A stretch of 64,000 nucleotides of DNA, from positions 135,680,756 to 135,744,755 of the forward strand of contig NC_134366.1 of the NCBI RefSeq assembly GCF_035582795.1, written 5' to 3'. Origin of the DNA: Mycteria americana. Lineage: Eukaryota; Chordata; Aves; Ciconiiformes; Ciconiidae. A program made the translations under genes and the position numbers. Under the pieces are notes generated by a model. The model did not search any database. It worked only from the letters and a program-made list of their open reading frames with translations, and was not told where the DNA came from. How positions within the stretch are numbered: the first letter of the stretch is position 1; each line of letters starts with the position of its first letter. Positions 12,060 through 23,421 of this stretch are shown here, piece by piece.

Positions 12060-15000
12060 ATGGACCAGCATAGGTTAGCTGCAAATTCTGGTATGAAAAC
12101 TGTACTGTGAATTTAAACTGTGATTATAATAGCAAGGGGGCTATGGGTCTTTCTAGTCTGCTATTCTGTCCTTAACAGTGGGTGAGAGCAGATGCTTAGG
12201 AAAGCATATAGGAACATAAAGAGTGATCCTTCCCCTGCTAAACCTGCTCAGCAGTCAGCAACTTAAGGATTATGCAATTCAGCACTCTACTCAGCAAAAG
12301 AATAAAATATCTAGGAAGATCCCATGTTCTGGACATCTGTACAGTCTTTGTGGATACGGAGTGATTAATTTTGTTCCGTCAGAGGTCAGTTCAGGGAAAG
12401 CAATAGAGTTTGTCATGTTCAAGAGTGAGAGGACTTGACTGGGAAATAACTAACTCACTGCTGTTTAAGATTTGCAATATAGCAATGTGGAGGTTCTTCA
12501 AGGGAAAGGGGGCTGCTATTTTGGGCTGTAGGTACACAGCTAATGGAGAAATCTATCCCCATTGCTGGAGTGACATAGTTTTACATTCACAGTGTGTACA
12601 TATCCACAACTGATTGGTCTTCAGTCAATTGCAACAGAAGATGCAGAAAATCAGAGGTGATCATTCAAATAAGGACCCATCATAAAACTGCCTTCTCTAG
12701 TGAAATGGTAGGAGAAAGATGAAGGGGAGAGATGCTTCTATCATTTGTAATAGTCATAGCCATTTGCAATTGCTTTAATGCTGTGCGCTATAGCTTCAAA
12801 CGTACAGGGAAAGCTGGGTGCAAAGCACGTGTGCAGCCATCGTTCTGTAAGGTGCAATTGATATAGGATGTTATAGGAGACACATGGATATGTAGTTTCT
12901 GCTCTTTTGTTCTGTTTGCGTGCACATGTGTGGGAAGTTAAGTATTTTTCAGGCTTAGAGAGAAATGGCTGCAACGCAGTCAATGAGGGCTAAATCCTGG
13001 CTTTATTGAAATCAGTAGTTAAATCCAGCATGTAGGAAGTTGTTTTTTAAAAACAGAGCAGAAATCCAATTTGAGATTTCTTATTACTAACCTTGTGCAA
13101 ATATAATTCTTCTATACGAATTATCTTCATATCATGTCAAAAGCGAGAGAGTATTGGGATATAGTTTTCCCCCAGAGCTCTGTCAGAGTTTTTCATCAGC
13201 TGAATTTTATCATTGTCACTGATATATTTTTCATCCAGGATATTTCTTCACCGGAGCCTGATAATTATGCTGACTGGTTTGGTGACTATTTCCATGGGGA
13301 ACTAATCTAAGAGCACTGTTATTCTTCTCACTTGCAACTGCAGTATGTTTTGAACGTGTAATCGAAATGTTGGTGCATTAAACTAATGCTCTGTGGATGG
13401 GCTAGGAGGCAAGAAGCTGGACCAAGCCATTAACTTTTTCCAGATTATCTGGAGTTTGGATTCATGAGTAAATTGGAGCAGTGCTATGGGGCTTGGGATG
13501 CAGGATAGCATATTGGAAATGACCTCGTAACATCCTGCCTTGCTGAGCTCGGATGATGTTAAAGCAATATGGACTTGAAGGAAAAAAGACAGTTACTTCA
13601 CTGCCTGGGATGGGAGTTATCAAATGTTTGCCAGCTTTGACTTCTTGAGGAAAGATACTGCTATCCTGACTGACCTTCTAATGACATTGTACAGTTTGAG
13701 AAGCAGAATTGTGAATATTATTAGGAAATAACACTGCTGTGCTTGAAGAAAATAAGAGATGATTTCAATATGAAGTTTTCCTTGAAGTTTCTCCCCCTTC
13801 TGAGATTACTGCCCTTATCATCCCTACTTAGTGATTTTGTTCTTCAATATTTTGAGCTCCTTTATGACTCTGCTTTTTCACCCAGGCATCTTATTTCTAG
13901 CTGAGTATTAAGGACCACTAATTATTAGAGACAGGCAGTACCATAAAACAATAGTAAAATTAATTGTAAAAGAACATGAAGTAATTCAGTTAAGCATAAT
14001 AGCCTTAGGGTGGGTGAGCACTAAAGTGTTAGTGGACGCGCAGTGATTCATCCGCCTACTATTAACAGCTACCATTCAAATTGAATTTAAATACTGTAAA
14101 CAAAAGTCTTTTCATGGTGTGCTTGGAACTGTAATACAGCTGCAAAGTTCCAGAGGAAAATGCTGCATTGCAGCTCTCCTGTTTCTCAGCAAATCTCTGC
14201 TGGCATGTAACATGCAGAGGAGGAGCTTCAACACAAGCAGGCTGTTTTCAGCTTCATTATGCAGATCAGCCGTCTCTATCATCCACATTATAAAAACATC
14301 TTTAACTTCCTTTGGGGATGGAGGAGAGAGAGAGTAAGGAGGAATGGGTGGTGGGGGGGAAGAGGTCAGACAGCTTACACACTGATTTCCCCTGGTATTA
14401 CTGTACCAGTGTCTCTCAAAGTGCAGTGTTTTTGCCTTTGTACAGCTCCAACAGATTTTGACATCCACGTTGTTAAATTTCAACTGTTGCTTATCACTGG
14501 GATTTAGTATTAGACTTCGTGGTGGTGTTTTGGGTGAGGTATATTCTGAAAGGAATATTCTGTAATGCTTTAGCTAACAGGCAAAGCATGCTACTTTACT
14601 GAAAGCTGTGATTCATGGCTGGTTGCTGACACTAGGGAAAGTAAAGACCTTCCAAATAACCTTGAAAGAGAGCTGACCGGCAGCCTCTCACATGCTTTTA
14701 AATATGGGGGAAGGGAAATGTAAAGAAAGAAGGAGGGATTTAGGAGTCCCATATTTACAGCATTCATGTTTAGTAACTTGCCTCTCAAAGAAAACTCCCT
14801 GGTTGTCTGTAGTTTCTTACAATTGTTTAAGAAAAGACGGAAAAGCAAATGCTGCAGATAGCACCAGACTGAGAGGAGGGCAGTCCTTGAATGGTCCCAG
14901 AGAAGAGATTTGTGTAAATGGGATGATTTAGTGCTGTGTCATACCAGGTGAAAAATGGGATTTAGGGGAGGGTTCTGCGACCCTCTCAGTGGAAGCCAGC

Positions 15001-18000
15001 AAAATGTCAGGGAGGAGAACACCGGGAACCTGCAGTACAAGAAGTAATATGGGAACTCCCAAGGTCCCATCCTACCCAGTAGAGACTAAGCAGATTATGC
15101 CTTCCAGCAAGAGCAGATTGAAAATGAAAACAGGAGAGCTACAATAAGGCTTTTTGCCATTGACAGACTGTAGGTTAATAGGGAATATTCTGTTGCCTTC
15201 CAGAAAGCTCAGATATCCTAAAAAGATACACAGAGGTCCTCCTCCCTGGATTTCAGCAAAGCAGGGAGTGCAAAATGGAAACAATTTTGGGGAAAAAAGG
15301 AAATGGGAATGGAAAGCTTTTTTTTTAAAAAAAAACAACACAGCAAACCCACAAAACAAACAACAACCCAAAAACAAAATACAAGAGCAGTAATGTGTTA
15401 CCACTATTTCCCAGCTATATTTTCAATCTTTTCGTATGTCTTTCCCTCCCCCAAAATAATTTCTCACTTTTAAATAGAATTAGGAAGCCAATGTATCCTG
15501 AAAAGGTGGTTTTCTTGCAAAAGGAAAAAAATAAGCAGAAAACAGTTTCTAAAGGTAGGGGAAGGAGTTTGCACGCAGAGCTTTTGTTCTTGTCTGTTTT
15601 GCAACCCAGGCCTTTTGCGGGCCCATGCGAGTTCAACTCTTGCATTTGAAGCCTAATGCTGAATCCATTACAGGGCTCTGGTGAGCCTGCAATGAATTCT
15701 AGTCATTCCTAGGAGGATGCTCATGGCTCAGTTAACAAGGTTGAAGTTGCCTGGCCCCAGGCTACATCTCCTATTTTGGGGGGGAAATAGTACAAAGGTT
15801 GAAATCACTTTTTTTTCCTTTGTCTGTCTCTTAACTTTTCATCAGGAGTGCATCATTTTTGCTACACTATTAAAATATTTACAGAATTGTTGGGAAACAG
15901 AAGAACCATTCAGGCAAAATATTCATAATCTTCCCCCATAGATTCTGCATCCAAAACTGCTTCTAACAGTGCATTAATTAATTAAAGTACCTTTCCTATT
16001 GTTTTTTAAAGTATCTGTCATTGCTGGAGTGCATCTGCTGTTGAAGTGGTAGCTCTGAAAAAAAAAGACTACAATTATACAGTATGGTTATTGTTTTAAA
16101 ATTAAAAATAGAGAAAGAAACTGCACTTCAGCACTCTTGAGAATCAGTCTGAGTGCTATAATTTGGATACCCAGAATAGACAATGCCTCTTCCCATCTAA
16201 GATAAATGAAGATCTTGGGTCCTTCAAGCTTTTTGCATTGAGCATGTAGAAACAGTATTTCTCATGCTTGATCAGGGACCCCCTCTCCTTGTTTAGATAA
16301 AAACAAACCCAATTGTTGGAACAGGATAAGTTTTGCAAAGAATATATATATGTTGAATACCTTCATGTGGAAAATCTGGTCTGGCAAGCACACCGTGTTT
16401 GGTAATTGAATGCAGGAAGCAGCAAATATGGTTAATGGCTTACTAGTGTTCGGGAAAGCCGCGTGGAAAAAATAGATGTGCATTGTTCCCAGAGGTGATG
16501 AATGCCTTTTGCTCGAGTGATTTGTTCACTGCAAATGTAAGTACAGGTCAGCTGAAACTATTTGTAAGTTTGTGATAAGCTTGTTGAATTTTTTTGACCA
16601 AAAAACATGGAGACAAATTTAAAAAGAAAAGAATTTTTGAAAAGTTTTTCACCTTTTTCAATAGTTTTCCATTTCCCAAGAAAAACTTGACCATTTTAGC
16701 ATCATCCAAACCAACTAATTTTTCCATTTGAAATTTAGCCAGGAAGCCAAATTATCAGCTTTTTCACATTGCTTTAATTGATCCCTATCTGGTAGCACCT
16801 GATCTTTGCCAGGAAAGAAGACTGAGAAGATTGTAAATTCTCCAGTCTTCATTTTGCAGCAGAGGTCACTTGTTACTTGAGACTCAATTGTTTTCACACT
16901 CAAAACCATTGGATTCCTGAACTGTCAATGGTAAGAACAAAGCCATTCTCATTAATTTTAATGGGAATTTTAAACATACTAAGGTTTTAAAATAGATCCC
17001 TTTAAGGCATCTTTAACTGTTCTCTGTTGAGAAAGGTCACTTCTTGCCAAGCAAATATCTCTTCAGTATTTTTCAGATGGACAGATAAATCCGGTTCATG
17101 ATGATTAATTTCCTAATGTTTTGCAAAGACTCTCTGTATTGTCTACCACTGAAGGTGCAGCAGGCAGGACAGAAGGGTGGTACAACTGGGAATAACATCA
17201 GAGCCTGGAACAGAACTGATCTTCAAGAAGCGCTTTGCACCTTGAAGCATTATTTTCTGAGGAAGTGTGGGTCTTAAAGTGTCACAACTTAAAGCCGTGG
17301 AAGTGACAGAAGCAAAACTTAAAAGAAAAGAAATAGATATGATGTCTAGACTGAATGCTTTTGTAAGCTGCTATAGAAAAAATGCCAAGATCTTCTTACC
17401 TGGTAAGTGGATGTGATAGACAAATAATGCCAGTTTGATATGCTTTTTAGAAGATCTAGAATTGGGAAATCTTAACTCACTAAATCTGTTTTGATGAAAA
17501 AACTCTCAGCTGGCTGTTCTCAGTTGCTATGGAAAGGGTAAGAAAACCAGATACTGTATCTTCTAGTTGACAATTTGCCTTAGAATGGTTTTTCACACTC
17601 ACATTTGTATTTAAACATACCAAAACTGCATTTTCCTACTTCCTACAGTCTATTCCATATTGCAGTTTTTGTTGTCAATTATGCAATTCCTATTACTACC
17701 AGTGCTGGAGTCTTTGATCAAGCAAACAGTTGATACCAGGTCTTGAACCCACAGCTTGGCTCCTTCTGGGCACAGATACCACTTGAAAAGTATCTGAGTT
17801 GAAGGAGGAGTTTCAAATGTAGTCAAACTTCCCCAGAAGCTGCTTGCGCAGAAGTCAACGGCGGAATTCCCAGGAAAAGTTGGTATCTGTGAGACCAACC
17901 CAAATTAAGTGCTCTTTAAAAAATCTGCCTTCCTGAAGTCCAATCCCATAATAATAAACCTTGAAAGCAAGAGCACAGGGGAGATCTGAGGAATGTATAG

Positions 18001-21000
18001 CTAGAAGCAATATACAACACTGCCTTCCCTAGCAAACTATTTCCAGAAACATACACAGCTGAAATGTCAAGTGGTCTAGAAGTCCACCCATTATACACCT
18101 TTGAGAAAGAAAATTAATTTGACTTACTCAGTAGAAACATATTCATGGAGTGAGCAAAAGAAAAAGGAAAGAAATGCCAACCTGTCACACTTCTGTTGCG
18201 GGAAGGCGATCACAACAGCATTGTCTCAGCACGGCACAACCACAGAATGAGACTGACCAGTCTGCAAGTTGATAGTGCAAAACCCCTAAATATATGATAC
18301 AGTTGCAAAATACTTAAAACATATTTTAAAAGTAACGCTTGAATAAAGTAGACAAGTAACGTTTAAAAAGAGATTACTTTTTGCATCATATGTCTGCAAA
18401 GTACTGTGGTCTTTGAAGGTAACTTCTCACTCAGATAAATTTATTAGGGATAGAGCTTTTCTTCAGTATTAGGTAAATAAAAATAAATGTCTCAAATGTT
18501 GGCTAAGGGACTGAGAATAATATACTTGTATTTTCATTAGTGTAGCTAGCTCTGTGCTGGTCACTGTGGAATATTAAATATTGGAAATCAATAGAGTAGC
18601 TGTATATGTATAATATGCTTTAAGAGTAATTACTAATACCTAACTCCTCTGCATGTCTACATTCACTTCAGCAAATAATACTGGTTTTAATGTTGATAAA
18701 TGTGTAGCATGAACTCGCTGGCTTAATTAAAACTGTTGGGATGGAAAAGCTTAACGCTGAGTGAGGTTTTATTCAGGCTTATAGCAGGTTCTATGCCACC
18801 AGTCAAGGCAAGGCAAGGGATACGTCAACGTTTCCAGGACCCGTACAGCCTGCCGTGAGGCCAAAACCTCCCGCAGCCATAGAGGAAAGCAGGGACTGCA
18901 GGGGGCTGTGGGGATCAGGCCAGGGCTGGGGAGGTGGCAGGCCACCCCTCTGCCTGCCACCGTCTCCCAGGAAGGCTGCCCAGTCCTTCCCTAGGCCAAA
19001 TGTGCCCTAGGTCATTTAGGAAGGATGCTACATGGAGAAGTTGTGTTGCTACTTCCTATGAGGATAATGTAAGTTGAAGAATGAAAAATTCAATTTGTCC
19101 TGCCCTGTTGAGGAGCTTTGGGCCAGTTCTGAATTGCCCTTTTTGTCCTCGTGTCTGTTCCCTGTTGTCACAGCATGAGGGTGCTTCACAAGAACTAACA
19201 AATTTTCCCTTCCAGGAAGATATTTTTAGGGAGCTGAGGCACATCAGGATGTACTGAAATGGAACACAGTGGAATTTCACTGGTTTCAAACTTAGACACA
19301 CAAGCAGATTCAGAGTCACTGTTACAAGTCCTCGCCTTGACCTAAAGCACTCATGAAAACTGTGACAGAGCCAGGGACCAAACCTTGAGCTCCCTAAATA
19401 TAGAGAGATACAGGCAAAACCACACTGCTGAAGTATCTATTGGCAAAAAATGTATGGCCAATATTCATGCTGTGATTTTTGTCGGGTATGACAGTTTTGG
19501 TTGGGGAAAAATAATGATATCTAGCTGATTTTATTGTTGCATTTCCAAAATTAAATATTTCAATGTTCCCCTGAAAAGTCTCTCTAATTTTTCATGTGAA
19601 AATGTATTTCCATTTAGTTTTTACAAACCTATGTAGCACAAACTCAGTGAGCTATTTCCCTTATGCATTAAATGAAATATATTGAACTTAATAATGGTCA
19701 GCATTTTGGACACCTTATAGAGGGGGAAAAAAATCAAGGAAAGCACAACCAGTCATTTTCTTTCTTTTCTGTTGATAAAGTAATGTTTTTCCAGATTATA
19801 TTTTTTAATTATTCCTTACATAGGTTGTTTCAGACTAATGTAAGCCTTTATTAAATTATGCAGTTCAATCATTTTCTTTGGCATTAGATCAGACACAGTT
19901 CCTGTAAGTTTTGGTATGAAAAACTTTTGTAGTGGGTCTGTGTAGTCTTTCAGTGTGCCAGAATATAATGTACAACAAAATAGACTTCTACCAGGTTCCC
20001 TCAGGCTACTGTTTTAGAAGTTACATGTCCACTGACTCTCAATATCACTCTAAATAAATAAATAAAAAATAATAGTAAAAAAAGACCAGAAACTATTAGC
20101 CATAGTTATGCTGAAGGAAAATAGTTCACTTAAATTAGATTAAAAATTTATTTAAAAGAATTCCCTGAAACAACAGTGGAAGAAAGAGGAATTATGTGGG
20201 ATTTGGGAAGAGGGGAATGCTGGCAAAATGAGGTACCACAGACCTGGATGGTGTCCAAAGGTTTTTGTGCTGAAGCCCTACAGGGGGTGCCTGTGCTGAT
20301 CTTGTTCTGAGTAGGCTCCAAACCAAGTAATGATCCAATCTGATGGATTTAACTCTCCTTCTGGCATTGTCCTTTTGACAGGCACTCGAGGTGTGGTACC
20401 ATTTCTGCAAACTGGTCCTCGACATCCAATTTCCCAAAGCCAAGGTGCTGATTTCCTTCCACAGGAAGGCAGCACCAGAGATATATGGAGCTGACCAAAA
20501 TTTCTGCCATAATTCGCATTGCTATTTTTAAAGCACTTTGGAATTAAGCAATGATTTTCACAGTAAACCACAATCACCTCTATCCTTACCCTGGTATATT
20601 ACCCTACATATAACATATAACCCTACAATGGGACATATGTTACTATGTCAGCTCATCGTTTCAGTCACATTCAAACTTTACCAGAAGATCAATTATTTGG
20701 TTTCTACTTAGCAAAACAAGGAGTTTTGCCTTATAGGCAGCTTTTGTCCAGAGCTGCTTGGATTTGAATAGATGCTCATCAGCATTTGTGAAAGCTTCTT
20801 CATTGCCAACTATCTGCTAAGAAAATATTCTCTGGACGGTTTATTTTGTTTCAGCTCTACTTGAAGGCTATGAAGCTTTAAAATGGTTTTCAGAAAACAA
20901 AGTGAAGGTTGTACTTAGATATAAGACATATACCGTTATACTAAATAGTCATAGCTGACATAAAATAGCCAGTGGGTCCATCCTTACAGAACCTTTTTGG

Positions 21001-21318
21001 CAACTGCTTTGTCCTGGATCTCGGCAGAGGCGTCCGGCTCAAACCCCATGTACTATTACTTAAGAACTTAAGAAAAAAAAATTTAACTCCTTTGCCAGAG
21101 GTTTTCAAGGAAGAATATGAAGCATCAGGATGTACTTTACTGCAAAACAAGGGCTCCCACATCTCCTTCCTTCCTGAACAATCACTGCAGTCTTTAAACA
21201 AAAGATTACAGTAAAATGCGGTATTTTATGGCGTTATTCCCCACAGCCACAAGAGGGGGTTTGAAGAACATGATGTGCTTCACGCTTTCCGCCTCAGCCT
21301 TTCCTTTAGCGCATGATA
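12060..21318. other. No gene recognised; AT-rich
   Basis: Nine kilobases without a supportable exon or RNA gene. Old interspersed-repeat traces are suspected near 12985-13025 and 16590-16720 (blocks rich in AAAATTTTTC-type words) but not classified. There is an A-rich low-complexity tract near 15319-15375, an (AAAT)n tract near 20052-20080, and a more GC-rich patch at 18780-19000. Confidence 0.5.
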
Positions 21319-21430
21319 TGTTAGTTGTACCGTGAAACCAGTCATTTCCTGAAATGACTGAAATTTTCAGTCATTTTGCAAAATGACTCCTTCACTCACT
21401 CATTTGGTAAAATGACTAAAAGTTTCACGC
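21319..21430 (+). repeat. Left terminal inverted repeat
   Basis: The segment 21333-21429 pairs with 23311-23405 over about 95 bases with modest divergence: CCAGTCAT, AAATTTTCA, AAAATG and AGTTTCA blocks appear in the same order on the opposite strand. An outer match, ATATGTTA at 21316-21323 against the complement of 23417-23424, extends the repeat to the TGTTA end. The repeat contains palindromes, including AGTCATTTCCTGAAATGACT and AGTCATTTTGCAAAATGACT. Confidence 0.85.
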
Positions 21431-21559
21431 GTTCTACGAAATGACTGACGTGCTGGATATTCTGCTAGACTATTTGACTGTTTGTTTCACTCAGTAACAG
21501 GCATATTGTGAAAAGGGGGGTTATTGGATAAGGATCCTTTGCTTGTTCTGCAGTGACTG

Positions 21560-22720
21560 CTGGAGACGGCTCTGGATTTTGAAAGTAGCTTCAGAAAAGA
21601 ACTTTATAAAAAGTATGAGAAGTGCCCAAAGTGCATGATACCAAGGGAAGAATACTGTGCAACTATTGCTGAGATCAAAAAGGCAAGCCAAGATCCCAAA
21701 TCAAAGTCAAGACTTGATACTACCTGTTTGCACAGTAAGTTTTGAAGAACTCTCTCTCTCTCTTTTTTTTTTTTTTTTTTCTTTCTGCTCTCATCATTTG
21801 TCTCTTCTTTGGTTATGGAATTGGTTATGGAATTGCCAGTTAGTTCTTTTATATTTCCTCCACTGCTCATAGGTGTGAAATTCTATGGTCTGGTGACAAT
21901 GAGAAACTAATCAAGAAACATTGGCCTAAAGAAGCATCTCCGATATACCATGTGAGCATTGAATACAGGTGTATTATCAGAAAAGCACGTGTTGCTGCAC
22001 GTTCATGTTATAAAGCATTTATCATCTAAATATGCAAATATCACAAGAGAGGCTGTTGTACTCTTCAAATTTTTCTGTCTTGGGTGCCAGAAGAAGAGAA
22101 AGAGGTCCTTGACTAATGGCGTTGGTGTAAAATGGACCGTAAGTAATGAATACTCATCATGAGGGCAAGCTGACCTTATTGACCTGCAAGCTTGGTCTCA
22201 AGGCAATTTCAAGGGGATAATGGTGTACCAAGACCACCTCACCAAATTTTGTGTTCTCTAAGCCCTTCCTTCAGAGGGAGCACCAGAAGTGGCCTTTCAG
22301 CTTTTCGATATTTTTCTCCTACTTGGTACCCCTGTTATGTTGCAGAGTGACAAAGGAACTGAATTTGCTGCTGAAGTCATCCAAGAACTGAAGCTTCTGT
22401 GGCCTCCGCTTAGCTTGGTGCATGGAAAAGCAAGATATCCACAAAGTTAGGGCGCTCTCAAAGGGGATATTAAGCAAATGCTCTTAGCATGGATGGCAGA
22501 TCATAATTCATGGGACTGAACTGTGGGGATTCACTTTGTCCAGTTCTCAAAAGCATCACCCATCACTCTGGAATAAACTGCACACTGTATGCAGCTTGGT
22601 TCGGTACCAATCCCAGATGTGGGCTTAGCTCAACCTCTCTACCATCAGCGACCATCAACCACCTCTGCAGTCAGCACAATCTGCTTTCAGTGCTCAGCGT
22701 TCTTTCGAATGACTCTGCTG
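21560..22720 (+). pseudogene. Decayed KRBA2/SCAND3-type integrase
   Basis: The product would be a DDE integrase that cuts and joins transposon ends. Landmarks in order: REEYCATIAEIKKAS (21648-21692), then after a poly(T) interruption GDNEKLIKKHWPKEASPIY (about 21891-21947). Next come SKYANITREAV (22025-22057), the zinc-binding-like CLGCQKKRKR (22076-22105) and DLIDLQ (22172-22189, first catalytic Asp). VYQDHLTKFCVL (22222-22257), QSDKGTEF (22343-22366, second Asp) and LVHGKARYPQS (about 22415-22447) follow. In-frame stops fall after SNEYSS, after FCVL and after PQS, mostly explained by C-to-T changes. The catalytic Glu block is lost: the segment reads GALKGDIK with a short deletion. A frameshift near 22550 moves the frame; the line then resumes with HHSGINCTLYAAWFG. 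The nearest relatives I know are the host proteins KRBA2 and SCAND3, but this copy lies between inverted repeats and so is the mobile form. Confidence 0.75.
21751..21780. repeat. (TC)n-poly(T) tract
   Basis: About six TC dinucleotides followed by some 18 T. The tract interrupts the integrase remnant and is probably a later expansion. Confidence 0.85.
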
Positions 22721-23061
22721 CATCAACATATCCAGAAGACACGCTGGCCCCCATGTCTGACACAGTGGTAGGCAGCCAAACTGGAGCTACTGCTAAACTA
22801 AAGGTTAGACCTGTTCCTGTATCTCAAGCTCTGTCAGAAAAGATTCATCCAGACCCACCAAATTCTCCACCCACTGATAGCCTTGAGCTAACTGGCCCTT
22901 CACTTCTTAGGGCACCATCCCAAGCACCCCCTGCAAAATCCTGCCCCACGTCCTGCCCTCTGCCCTCATCGGCACAGCCTCCCGGGGCAGCAGGAAGGAG
23001 CCTGGGCAGTGCAGGCTTTGCAGGCAGAGCTCTCGGTAAAGTGCAGTCTTCAGGTGGATGA
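22720..23061 (+). other. Pro/Ser-rich open tail inside the transposon
   Basis: The frame that carries the last integrase similarity (open from 22510 to 23061, 183 codons) stays open through a low-complexity stretch rich in Pro, Ser, Ala and Gly, then stops. It could be the natural C-terminal tail of the transposase or simply GC-rich sequence that lacks stops. The region is internal to the inverted repeats. Confidence 0.4.
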
Positions 23062-23310
23062 AAACACTGAAAAGCAAAACATATAATACGGATGTCGCAG
23101 TCACCTCAGTTACAAAGATAAGCTTGGTTCTGGCAGGTGGTGTATATGACTGGATGATTTCAGAAATTAATGTAGAAGTCCGTATGGCTTTAGAACTAAA
23201 TAAATTATAAAAATAATCTCATGTGTTGTCTTTTTAAGTTAATTCAAGTAACAAGGTATCAGGCACTTTACATGGTGCCTCCCTGCTAGTTTCACTAACT
23301 TCATTAAAGG

Positions 23311-23421
23311 CATGAAACTTCCTCATTTTACGGAATGACTGAATGAAACAGCCATTTTGTGAAACGGATGAAAATTTTAATCATTTCCTGAGATGACTGG
23401 CTTCAAAATATGACTGTAACA
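23311..23421 (-). repeat. Right terminal inverted repeat
   Basis: Inverted partner of the left repeat. Read on minus it shows GAAGCCAGTCAT, GGAAATGATT, AAAATTTTCA, CAAAATGGCTG and AAAATGAGGAAGTTTCAT in register with the left copy. It is more decayed than the left copy, with its palindromes partly broken. Confidence 0.85.

Larger units (their letters stand above)
21319..23421 (+). mobile_element. Integrase-type (Ginger-like) DNA transposon relic
   Basis: A 2.1-kb element bounded by inverted repeats of about 95-110 bases with one internal coding remnant. The outermost bases read TGTTA on the left and TAACA on the right, flanked by GATA and TATA, a possible 4-bp target duplication with one mismatch. 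The internal region encodes a decayed integrase resembling vertebrate KRBA2 and SCAND3, host genes thought to have been captured from such elements. TGTNR termini, a 4-bp duplication and a retrovirus-like integrase inside terminal inverted repeats are the published hallmarks of Ginger DNA transposons. There are no LTRs, reverse transcriptase or gag. The copy is dead: it has several stop codons, at least one frameshift, and has lost the third catalytic residue. Family assignment is inference; the inverted repeats and the integrase similarity are seen directly. Confidence 0.75.

Noticed and set aside
14112..14507. Overlapping ORFs on both strands (up to 123 codons)
   Set aside because: They are open on both strands because of a purine/pyrimidine-biased patch; no family resemblance.
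20192..20577. Cys/Trp-containing minus-strand frames that resemble an extracellular domain at first sight
   Set aside because: Cys spacing does not fit a named domain, the two frames overlap in different registers, and no convincing splice sites bound them.
21604..21870. Minus-strand 88-codon ORF with a Lys/Glu-rich stretch
   Set aside because: The charged run is the translation of the (TC)n-poly(T) tract in reverse.
22510..23061. 183-codon ORF as an independent gene
   Set aside because: Its start continues the integrase similarity in a shifted frame and it lies inside the transposon, so it is a decayed part of that element.
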